Positions 11,201-19,913 of a stretch of 28,236 nt of DNA are shown in pieces. Made by a program: the position numbers and the translations under genes. The notes under the pieces were generated by a model. The model was not told the DNA's origin, ran no database searches, and worked only from the letters and a program-made list of their open reading frames with translations. This DNA comes from Apostichopus californicus (lineage: Eukaryota > Echinodermata > Holothuroidea > Aspidochirotida > Stichopodidae): NCBI GenBank assembly GCA_020650975.1, contig JAIPMN010189112.1, forward strand, positions 1 to 28,236, read 5' to 3'. Position 1 is the first letter of the stretch, and each line of letters opens with the position of its first letter.

Positions 11201-14200
11201 AAAATTAACGGGAGGGATTAATCGTTTAAAAAAAATCTTTCATTTGGTGTAAACGTTAAAACAACATTACTGTATAAGCAACATCATACTTGGATGTTAG
11301 GCTAAGCAGGACATACAGCCAGCAACAAACATTATTGTCAAATGATGTTTGGTCAGGGCTTGAATTTGTTAGGGTATATCAAGAAGGAGATATGAAGCAC
11401 GGCGAATGACGATAGTGATACCCTTCAGTTTCACTACAGAGGCCTTAATAACCCTTACTTCACAATTTATGATATTATATGCTAGATTTATACAATATTA
11501 GAAGACACACATTTGTAAGATGTTACACTAGTTGTTAACATTTGCAAGGGGACCAGAGCACTGTCAATCTGAATCCTTTCAAACACTTCCTTTCTATGAC
11601 ATCAGCATAGGAACTAATTAACTGAGGAAAATAGCAACATATGGACATTGAAGACAGTGAAATTTGGTTACACATGTAGACAGCCATTTTCACTTCACTG
11701 TTGTAATGACAATGTATTGATAAATACACCTAAGCAATGACGCATGGCTTCCAAACATCGTTTTTAGCAATATTACTGATTATTCGGATCAAACAGAAAT
11801 ATTTGCTTTATGCAGACTTACTAGGCTTCTTTCAGAGATTCCAAGTTGGATATGTATGAAATAAGGTTCTGATAGTCAATTTGTTCCAGTCTTTTCGATA
11901 GTCTTTGGTCCCAGCGATATACTTCCAAGATATTAAGTGTGTGAAGTAACCCTATTTCAAGATCGTTGTTGAAAAGCAGCTTGTCACAATCAACACTCAC
12001 TACAAGGTTAATCAATTTAAGACGTCCTACTTCGATCTGTAAAGAAGAGAAACATTGTGAATTATTTCCTACATTTTCATATTCTTCTTTGATGTTTAGA
12101 CATGTAAAACATAAGAAAGCAAGCTATATGCTATCTTATCTGTCTACCATTCTTTATTGACTGTTTTTAGTTGGCATGTGTGCTCGTGTTTTTCCCTTTA
12201 CTAGGATTCTCCACTACTGATGTGCAAATACTGCTACAATAATACATACAATGAAAATATAATTTTTGTAAACAAGTAAGTCTTACATGTTGTCCAATCT
12301 CTCCTCCTAGATGCTGTATATATGATGACAACCACAAACTTCATAATTTAAAAACCTGAAGCACTCCTGGTACCTGGCCAAACTATATTACCACAAAAAA
12401 AACTTCCAAACCTAACTGTGAGAAGAATTTTGGCTTACCTTCTTGTTGAGTGCATATGTCAAGACTAAAATTTTTGACTGCTGTAGAAGCTTGTTATCTT
12501 CACCTCTGATGATCACAGGTTCTGTTATTAGCAGCTTTACGGTGTCCATAGTGTGGGCGTTGTCTGTCTGTTCATCAAGCTCAGCAAAACAAAGAAAGGC
12601 GATGTTCAATATGTATTCTGGCACCACACCATTAGGTGACCTGTGTCGATCTATGAGACTTTTAACAATCGCCGGGCAACTACGTGGACACAGATAGCTT
12701 GTAAAGCGAATGATATAAAGATCAGCCGGTTTTATATGCTTTGTTAGAACACTGTCAATTGTGTCCTTTTTCATTGCTTGAGAAATCAAAATGAATAAAT
12801 GTTTAGCAGCAAACCATTCTTGGATAATCTTGTGGATAAATTTTACCTGAGAGTACACCTTCCCAGGATATAATTGTTCGGCTATTATCATGGACCTTTT
12901 AGGGTAAGAGCTGATTCCAAATGGAGAGCTGCATGTAGCCTTGGGTATTTCTTCCGGAGGTCTTCTTGTTACATGTTGCACTCCCTCACGACATAACGAT
13001 TCTTCAAAACGATCATGTATTCTCCTCTTCTTGCCTCTTTTTGTACTGGTTTCATTCTCTATCATCTGTTCAAATTTATTACTCTGCTTAAATGTCTCTT
13101 TTAACCTCATCGCATCACTCCCTGTTGCATCTCTTTCAACGGTTTGTTGATCTTTGCCTTCACGGAGAGGTTCTTCTAAGACAAGTAGGCCTGAATTCAA
13201 CCATTGCTTCATGTTAGGTATACTTTTATCAAAAAAGGTTTTGGGCCATTGCAGCTGTTGATAATCTCTACACAGTCCGTTGAAGGCTATCTCTGACAAC
13301 CTTTCTGAATGTTCTTCTACTTTCATCATGTTACTCTCTTTACATTCACTACCAGCTTGAGAAAAAATAATATTTATCATCTCTGCCATGATTGAACCCA
13401 CACTTTTCATGTGTATTTGGTCTAGCTTCAAACTTACCATGTTATGTACAATGAACGCAAAGATCAAAGGGGTACTACAAAGGTCACGAAGAACACTAGA
13501 GTCCTTAACAGCTTTTGTAAATTCAAGCTGCTTTTGTATATCTCCAGGAATAATGTTTTCGATGTACGATTGTCTCTTTTCTTCATCAAACATCATGAGT
13601 TTCAACATTAGACATTGAGGCAAGTCATGTGTCATATTTGAGCTAGATGTGAGTATCACTTTACAGGATGGATATTTCTCTTTCCTCATTATTTTCATGA
13701 CCTCTGAAGACTGGGTTGTACAATTGTACTCTTCTAACCCATCCAGGACTAGGTACTTAGTATCCATACCACTGTTTAACATAGCTTTAATGTCTTGTTC
13801 ATTGATGGGTATATCTTTTGGAATGTAAAATCTTTTAATGGCTTCTTCTATTGTCATGTCTTCAACAAATTTCAAAGGCAGGTAGATGACCATGGGGGCA
13901 CCTTCGACCTCTTCTGTCATCCCAAAATATGCTAAAATATGCATGGTCTTACCAGACCCTTGTTCACCTTTTAATATAATTCGAGTCTTATTTTTTAGTT
14001 TAGAATCAGTGAATATATCTTTGTGACGTAAATTTGAATGCAAATCATCCTTAGAAGTGTCATGCTTTGTAAGAATCAGCTCACATGGAATGTAAAGTTC
14101 CTGATTTTTCCACTGACATGACTTTTTCCAAGGTGTGGGAGTCATTACTTCAAGCAAGTTTGTGATCTTTCTGTTGATGCATGTTGAAAGCATATCCTGT

Positions 14201-17200
14201 TTATCTGAAAGAGTAGTGTTGATTATACATTGATAGCGGGACTAAAATAAAGCAGTAAATATAGTTAGAGAAAAGTAATCCTCTTTGTTACAATTATGGG
14301 TCATTCCGAGTCAACTCACTGATTGCTGTTGCTCTACCCTCTAAAAAACTACCAACCTCCTTGCATGATTAAAGCATCATGAAAACGAACACAGTGAAAC
14401 TTCACAACTTGTCCGCCAAGTGGCATTTTGGCATTTGATGATTTTTAACGACCTTTTTCTCAGCAATTGAACATCCCACAACCCTCCTAATATAGAAACC
14501 TATAAAGCCTACCCATGAAAAGGGAAATTAGGACATTTCTAAATTGTATTGTGGAGTTTGGTAAACCTAAAAATGCCAAAATTTCTGATTTTTGTATTTT
14601 TCGCTCGAAATTGTGCCAACACAAACGTTAGTAAGAAAGGTAGGTATAGTACTTTTTGTTTACGTATTAATGTACTCTGCACTAATCAGATATTCATTTA
14701 TCACTACTATACCTTTCAATGCAGGAACTGTTGTCTTCTTCTCTCCACTTCTGTCAACCATTGACTGATATTCCTTCACTTTGGCAACAGCTTGAACTAG
14801 TTTATATTTTGTCAGAGGCTCAACTAGTTTCCCGACAGCAGTTGCATTTATCGAACCCCTCTTATTAAGGGTCAGGAGGAGAGCAATTCCTGGAGTGTCA
14901 CTTTCAACGATTTCTGTTTTTTCCACAACAGAAAATTCAAAATGTTCGCACAACTTTTCTGGATATGACAATGTCAGATGGGAACCCAAACTGGCTAGGA
15001 ATTGATCATATGATGTTTCGGTGCCTGAACAAGAACAATTTTTAGAAATTATTACAATAGCGATATGTCAGACAAATATGCCATTGAGCAAGATTATAGA
15101 TTCTACTCTAATATGTGTAAACTAGAACCATAAAAATGCCTTAGGTCTCTAAGATATGATAGTCTTGTATAAGCAATAAGGGGAGGGTGGGAAAATTAGC
15201 TTAAGGCATATTCAAAGAGAAAAAAATAACGAAGGTGTACATTCAATGGTGTTCTTCCAAATCGTGTGAAAGTGGTCGAAAAAGATAGCTAAGGAATTTA
15301 AGTAGTAGAAATACGGTAAGAAACACTGTGTGCTAAATGGACATGCATTGTCAATCAGATAAGGAAGTTTCTAATAGGAAGTTAAAGCACACAGAATATT
15401 TGTGGCAAGACCATACCTCATTTCCTGAAAGTACTCACAACTCAAACATGTTAAACCCAATATAATCCGTACTACATACCTATGGAATTTTGGTAAGACT
15501 CTGCAATTTCAAAAACACTGCCTGTTATCTCCAAATCACGAAGTGACTTGACTAAGCGACTGATATTTGCCGCATGTATATATCCTCTCTCTTCAAGGAC
15601 ATCTAGGAGATCTGATGTTGATGACTTGTGACCGCATATTTCAGCTACTTGATCTTCCTGCAGTGAAAAGTGTCTTGCAATTTTGTCACAACTGTTCTGG
15701 GGTAACTTCTCTGCAAGTTTTCTCTTCAGCTCTTCAAACTTCAGTGAGAATGGCTCGCACTAAAAGTCAAGAGAACATAGGAACTGAAAGGTTTTTAATG
15801 GTTCACCACAGGTTGAGTGCAATGCAAATAATGCGAGAAATAATATTATAATTTGCTGCATTTAGTAACAATGTTATTGTCTTTTACACGATAGTGTCGT
15901 AATACCCGGTACACGATTAGTACTCAATTACCTTTTATCATCTACTCAGTACTCACAATCGATGCAAAGTACTCAGAGGTTAAAACTACTTATTTGTAAC
16001 TCATGCTAAATACTCGTATACAGTTTAGAGTACTTTTACAAGTACCGACAAAACCAACAGTAATATGTAAATCTGGCATTACATCAGGACACCACATACT
16101 GTGTGTGTGTTGCACGAATATCAAGAAGTATTGGCGATGTGCAGTATGTTACTAACATATCGAACAAATAGTATCATGGTACAACCACGTGTACACTCCA
16201 TACAGTAACTCACTTGCTATTGCTGTGTCATTCCAACATCAGAAAACTATTAAGAATATTGACACATTTTAAATTTGACAAGCAATGAAAAGGTTTAAGC
16301 AGCAACACGTTCAAGTGGTTTATATTATTTGCTTACGATGTTTAGCAGGGAGCAGTTTTAAACATAAATAGGTTTTGTAAATTACATAAATCAAAAGCAC
16401 TTAACAAGTACCCGGAAGAGGAAGTACCCATATTCGGTACTCATACAGTATTATAAAATGCTGTATTGCTTTTCAGAAACTGGTACTCGCTAATTGCATC
16501 TTTAATAATTGTACTCCGACTATGGTCCACTGCACTCGGAACCTAAAATAATCAGAAGCGCACGGAACTCTTGTGAATTGCCATTGATTTTAGGCAGCTT
16601 GTAAACAGCCCTTCCAAATGGAAACGGTTCCCTTACATCATAATTTTAACACATGAAACATACACTTTATACAACAAAAAATAACCAGAGTGAAAACCTC
16701 CTAATGATTATTTGTTAAAGAAAAGTTAAATCATTAGTTAAATCACCGCATCATCGTGGAGACTCTAAACTATCAGACAAATTCATCACCTTGAAGTTAG
16801 GTTATGACATTTTATACCTCACATTATAGTCTTTAATGGCAGACTGAAGTAATAACTTACACTATTGACCTATCATCGAGGATATAGAAAACTGATGACC
16901 GTTAACAGATACTGAAACTTGTTATCTCTATCTTAGGGCCTCAATAAACTCTAGGGGGTGCATGGGGTGCAAATAATGGTAAGGATTTAGGCTATACATG
17001 CCATGTGTATGACTCAACTTTTCTCTTTGTGAGACATTGTGTTTTTCCTCACATGACTTTTAAGTTCCACCAATATTGTTGAGTTGTTGTCATAATGCAA
17101 ATCTACCGTATAAATGTCTTGACATATCATGTTAACAAGCTACATGGTATGACACACTCAACTACACATCCAAAGGTTCACCTGAGTAAGCACAGGAATC

Positions 17201-18904
17201 TTATTTTCTGTGGCGGTTGAAAGTCATATGAGGTCAATGCTTGAAAACAATAACTCCAAAAGTTAATCTTGGATGAACCTCATATTTAGTAGGTAGAACA
17301 GCCAAGCATATTCTTTTGCTTTCATTTCAGGTAAAAATTTTCGGGCAACAGACGTGCTGGTCTTAAGACCTATTAAAACTGCTAAAGTAATCAAGATGAT
17401 AGTTTGGACAGCTAGCCACCAACTTATATCACTGAAGTCATGTTTCTACTAAAATTGATCTGTAGCATAGGTCAAGTTTCTAAAACATTTTAAGGTAATT
17501 TCGAAATGACTAACTTTTCAAAACCGCAATTAAGCTCAAATGTGTTTCAGTTAAGAGGCAGTGATATGCTTTATTCTCACTCGTTCTGTCATAGTTCATT
17601 GTTCCGCAGTATATAGAATAGAGTACATTACTCTGTGTAAAGCTGTCAGCAACTTTCACCCTGACAGTAGTAATTAATTAAACATGATCAAACCTAAATA
17701 TCACTCATTATATTATGTATACAACTAAATAAGTATTGGTTGTTATTCTTGTGACAACATTGATGTAATAGCAAGAGAAAGGTGCACATTATTTAGTTTT
17801 TCTTTTAAATGTTCCTTACTGTGATACGTTGGGTGCCGGACACTGTACTTAATACGTAGATCCATGCTACGTTTACTACTTAAAGACACGTTAGTTTCCA
17901 AAGTATGTAATTCAGGCAAAAGGAAAAAAAACTAACGTTGATGATGATGATCATGGATTTTACAGAATTATACAAAAGCTAACAATGACCACTAATATGA
18001 TATTCCATTCAGAAACAATAAAACAACTCACCAGCATACGTTCATAGTCTTCATCTGTGATTTCATCTCCATTTGCATTCTGTAAGAATAGAAAGATAAG
18101 TTAATGTACAATAGATGGGACAGCCTGGAGCACATGTCTACATGTACCATGGTAACATAACATAATGAAAATGGAATAAATAGCATTCTGTAGTTTCATT
18201 CAGGGGATGCTTAAAACATCAATGAACTTGCACAAGACATGTTTATATTAAATAACAATGAAATGTTCACGACAGATGAACCCCTTTTTGGTAGCAAAAA
18301 CAATTTTGCCTGGTCGTCTTTTTTTTTTGGGGGGGGGGAATATTACAGATCCCATCCAATCATTGCATAATTTGTCATTCACAAAACATATACTACAATC
18401 TGTGCAAATGCTTTTACATTCTTGCTACTTCCAATTACATGATGTACTAACGTTAAATATACTATGTTTACCAATTTGTTAGCATCTTATGCTCGTCAGC
18501 ATTCATCAGTATTGTAGCTCAGTGCTTATTGCAAATACTTCATGAAACGGCAATGCCAAAACCAAAATAAGGGTAGTCTTTAAATTCCGTTCATCTGTAT
18601 GGGTTTAACAAATGATGCAACTTAAATCCATACATTTACTTATAGACATAACGGTATTAAAACAATGAATAGACTGTCACTTACTTCCCAACGGCCTGTA
18701 GACAAATTCAGCTTACCCTCAAGTGACAAATTTTTCCAAGAAACTGTAAAGAAAGCAATATTTCAAGCGTACAAGTCTTTGCACAGTATTGACAACTATT
18801 AACATGCAATTTACATTAAATGCCTTCCATGAGTATACCTTCTGTCTGTCATACACATCAGAGACAGCTTGGTTAATGCTGTAATCAGTACTGGTTTGTG
18901 TCAT
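8221..18904 (-). CDS. Gene B: tandem-DED NACHT receptor (NLR-like), 11 exons
   Basis: Proposed coding exons on the minus strand: 18904-18839, 18079-18032, 15759-15480, 15024-14713, 14204-12439, 12036-11822, 11165-11092, 10311-10253, 9197-9146, 8826-8768, 8241-8221. They total 2952 nt (983 residues plus stop). All introns are GT-AG and every junction keeps phase. Domain order is an acidic leader (1-38), DED1 (~39-131), DED2 (~135-217), a linker, a pre-NACHT segment (~237-300), NACHT with Walker A GEQGSGKT (315-322) and Walker B YLVLDGLEEY (386-395), a helical/winged-helix region, an inserted basic segment, a degenerate LRR-like part and a polar tail. By family knowledge it would be a cytosolic sensor that oligomerises through NACHT and signals through DEDs to caspase-8-like proteins or FADD-type adaptors. 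The ligand is unknown. Exons 3-7 are the most secure; the first exon and last three are less so. Confidence 0.8.
8768..8826 (-). CDS. Gene B exon 10 (tail)
   Basis: A 59-nt exon with a weak acceptor (TATACAAG) and donor GAG|GTAGGT; phase 1 in, 0 out. It encodes EHDGSTSTGNQMERPVQTE, again polar. The weak acceptor makes this exon less certain. Confidence 0.5.
9146..9197 (-). CDS. Gene B exon 9 (tail)
   Basis: A 52-nt exon between acceptor TTTTCATTTAG and donor CCAA|GTAAGT; phase 0 in, 1 out. It encodes AGNGLQDHKPVNNYRHP, a polar, probably disordered tail. Confidence 0.55.
9732..9991. mobile_element. Fold-back (MITE-like) element in a gene B intron
   Basis: The left arm 9732-9846 and right arm 9870-9991 are imperfect reverse complements, nearly symmetrical about a short loop. 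Matched blocks include GTGTAATCCCAAC with GTTGGGATTACACAC, CATGTGCTATTA with TAATAGCACATG, and TTTTGTACC with GGTACAAAG. No coding capacity is visible. It lies between gene B exons 8 and 9, so it would form a long hairpin in the pre-mRNA. Confidence 0.8.
10253..10311 (-). CDS. Gene B exon 8 (tail)
   Basis: A 59-nt exon between acceptor TTGTTCTTAG and donor GGAGA|GTAAGA; phase 1 in, 0 out. It encodes KWDIGSFPHTLDWETAEWR after a split codon. Function unknown. Confidence 0.6.
11092..11165 (-). CDS. Gene B exon 7 (continuation after LRR-like exon)
   Basis: A 74-nt exon between acceptor GTTCACAG and donor AAAA|GTAAGT; phase 2 in, phase 1 out. It reads YFDFPDEPPAIHAFNK followed by basic KSRRMK. 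The counterpart in gene C (20809-20733) has the same phases and nearly the same length, 77 nt. Confidence 0.7.
11822..12036 (-). CDS. Gene B exon 6: degenerate LRR-like segment
   Basis: Strong splice sites (TCTTCTTTACAG and TA|GTAAGT) bound 71 codons plus two bases. The peptide starts IEVGRLKLINLVVSVDCDKL and contains LLHTLNILEVYRW and NLISYISNLESLKEA, with leucine periodicity like a worn LRR. Its position, phase (0 to 2) and size match the exon at 21534-21335 of gene C. Read without splicing it would hit TAG at once, but the GTAAGT donor and phase-matched next exon argue for splicing. Confidence 0.75.
12439..14204 (-). CDS. Gene B exon 5: pre-NACHT, NACHT ATPase and winged-helix region
   Basis: A 1766-nt exon between acceptor CTCTTTCAG and donor AAG|GTAAGC; phase 1 in, phase 0 out. 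It starts with a short pre-NACHT segment (VMTPTPWKK, ELYIPCELIL) that parallels the one in gene C. Then come Walker A GEQGSGKT, Walker B YLVLDGLEEY and sensor-1-like SCKVILTSSS, which define a STAND/NACHT ATPase. Later motifs IAFNGLC and FIHKIIQEWFAAKHL mark the helical and winged-helix region conserved in gene C. Between SGLLVLEEPL and that FIHKIIQEWF block lie about 110 residues, against about 25 in gene C. The extra part is polar with a basic cluster TKRGKKRRIHDRF resembling a nuclear localisation signal. Catalytic residues look intact, so ATP binding is expected. Confidence 0.93.
14713..15024 (-). CDS. Gene B exon 4: death effector domain 2
   Basis: The acceptor TTGTTCAG precedes 15024 and the donor is AAAG|GTATAG; phase 1 at both ends, joining DED1 and the NACHT exon exactly. 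The peptide has YDQFLASLGSHL (helix 1), PEKLCEHFEFSVVEKTEI (helices 2-3), SDTPGIALLLTLNKRGSI (helix 4, E/K-RG-I pattern) and LVEPLTKYKLVQAVAKVKEY (helices 5-6). The RxDL motif is degenerate here (KYKL), so this domain may bind differently from DED1. A polar linker (DRSGEKKTTVPALK) follows. Confidence 0.85.
15480..15759 (-). CDS. Gene B exon 3: death effector domain 1
   Basis: The acceptor is CTTTTAG before 15759 and the donor is ATAG|GTATGT, giving 93 codons plus one base (phase 1). The peptide runs FEELKRKLAEKLP (helix 1), DKIARHFSLQEDQVAEI (helices 2-3), then SSTSDLLDVLEERGYI and ANISRLVKSLRDLEI (helices 4-6). The pattern of a leucine-rich helix, E-RG-I, N-I/L and R-DL is the classic DED signature seen in FADD and caspase-8. 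DEDs mediate homotypic assembly of apoptosis and NF-kB complexes. The plus-strand frame over this exon is a shadow. Confidence 0.85.
15890..16520. repeat. TACTC/GAGTA-rich interspersed element in gene B intron
   Basis: Two clusters (about 15900-16046 and 16404-16520) are dense in GTACTC, AGTACTC, GTACCCGG and their complements, for example GAGTACTTTTACAAGTACC. The pattern is like internally repeated non-autonomous elements of many animals. It sits in the 2.3-kb intron before DED1; the rest of that intron (to 18031) shows nothing else recognisable. Confidence 0.55.
18032..18079 (-). CDS. Gene B exon 2 (acidic linker, 16 codons)
   Basis: Between a good acceptor (TTCTTACAG) and a consensus donor (CTG|GTGAGT) lies an exact 48-nt in-frame exon encoding NANGDEITDEDYERML. 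It flows into the DED1 exon, which begins CEPFSLKFEELK, in phase 0. Confidence 0.7.
18319..18338. repeat. T10G10 homopolymer junction in gene B intron 1
   Basis: Ten T are followed directly by ten G on the plus strand, which is C10A10 in the transcript sense. It lies about 240-260 nt upstream of gene B exon 2. Confidence 0.9.
18839..18904 (-). CDS. Gene B exon 1 (proposed start, 22 codons)
   Basis: An ATG at 18904 opens MTQTSTDYSINQAVSDVYDR and ends QK at donor AAG|GTATAC, phase 0, which joins exon 2 in frame. The frame stays open about 20 codons upstream of this ATG (KATVSWLLES just before it) as far as an in-frame TAA. The true start could therefore be elsewhere or an additional upstream exon could exist. 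No signal peptide is apparent from the chosen ATG. Confidence 0.5.
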
Positions 18905-19704
18905 GCTCTCCAGCAACCAAGAGACCGTCGCTTTGACAAAATTGAGCAGAGCACTGTGGCACTTGACCTGTTAACTTTGCGTAACCTTCTTTACCCCTGT
19001 TGGTTGTCAAAGGGTCATTTTAATGCAGCACCTTGGTAATTCTCGCCCAAAACCAACCAGTCATCGATGTGCACTAACTGCTGTGCAGTTTTTTTCACTA
19101 CTGCTTAAGCACCTCGGGAGAATACCCTCGGAGAAACGGAGATATCGAATGGGGAGTGAGATGAACTCATAATGTCCACTATAACAGAATAAAGCCATAT
19201 CAAAGTAAGAATGTAGCCGAAGATTTCGACCAGTCAAGACAGGATATTCCATAATTTTTGCAAAACAAAATTAATCAGCAAATATGCAATAATGGGAGCG
19301 ACTCAACCTGCTGGTGCTGAAGTAAATCGGATGCTGAAACAAATGTCAATGTACTAAGGAATTCTGTGCAATACATTTGTTCAGGTAGACCGAAACACAA
19401 TAACTCGAGAATTGATATATCATAAGTTTGGTAAATTCTAGAGACTATATTTTGTAAAAATTTAATGGATAATTTGGATATAACTAAAATGATGATTACT
19501 TTTAGTATTTTTATATAAATCCAGAGTTTTACATTCGCAGAGACTGTAATAGTTTTGACCTACTTAATTATTAGTTTAACAGTTTCGATAGAAAGGAGAT
19601 CATTTCGCCCCGTGGGGGAATTCTAAAAGTGATTATTATTTGTTTAGATGCTTCCTTGTGTTGTTTCCGTGCAATCTTTCCACCCATTCCTTTTTTTGTC
19701 GTTA
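18905..19704. other. Spacer between gene C stop and gene B start
   Basis: About 800 bp with no supported exon. It should contain the 3' UTR of gene C and the promoter and 5' UTR of gene B, since both are on the minus strand. No clear TATA box or initiator could be singled out. Confidence 0.5.
19461..19466 (-). terminator. Candidate polyadenylation signal of gene C
   Basis: ATTAAA on the minus strand, about 240 nt downstream of the gene C stop at 19705. No canonical AATAAA was noticed closer. Weak evidence. Confidence 0.25.
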
Positions 19705-19913
19705 CTATTGAGACATTTCATTCCTTCCTTCCTCTTTGTAATTGTTGTCCTCCGCTGGAGTCGTTACTCCTGCAACTCTAGGTTTCTGTGGACCCCCCAC
19801 CCCACTCTGACCAGGTCTTAGAAGCTCAGATGCCGAGGTCATCTGGTCAACCACGTCAGCAGATGGTTCCCTAGGAATGGACAGAGGGAGTCGCTTAGCT
19901 TGTCCTTGTACAG
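19705..19913 (-). CDS. Gene C exon 5: terminal, proline- and polar-rich tail
   Basis: From an acceptor CGCAAACAG before 19913 the phase-1 frame encodes a low-complexity tail: VQGQAKRLPLSIPREPS, ELLRPGQSGVGGPQKP, AEDNNYKEEGRNEMSQ, then TAG at 19705. Coding bias is good but the acceptor lacks a strong pyrimidine tract; the open frame extends further upstream, so the 5' border may differ. Confidence 0.6.

Noticed and set aside
12443-13618. Plus-strand open frames over the gene B NACHT exon
   Set aside because: They are antisense shadows of the minus-strand exon, which carries Walker A and B motifs.
15567-15851. Plus-strand open frame of 94 codons
   Set aside because: Antisense shadow of the DED1 exon.
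6540-17245. Inverted pair of CAAGCTTGACCTCATATGA-like sequences near 6540 and 17229, as nuclear receptor sites
   Set aside because: Only about 20 bp are shared and half-sites such as TGACCT are frequent; more likely scraps of a dispersed repeat.
18690-18720. An 11-nt micro-exon between TTTGTCTACAG and GTAAGTG on the minus strand
   Set aside because: It would break the phase-0 join between gene B exons 1 and 2, which already fits.
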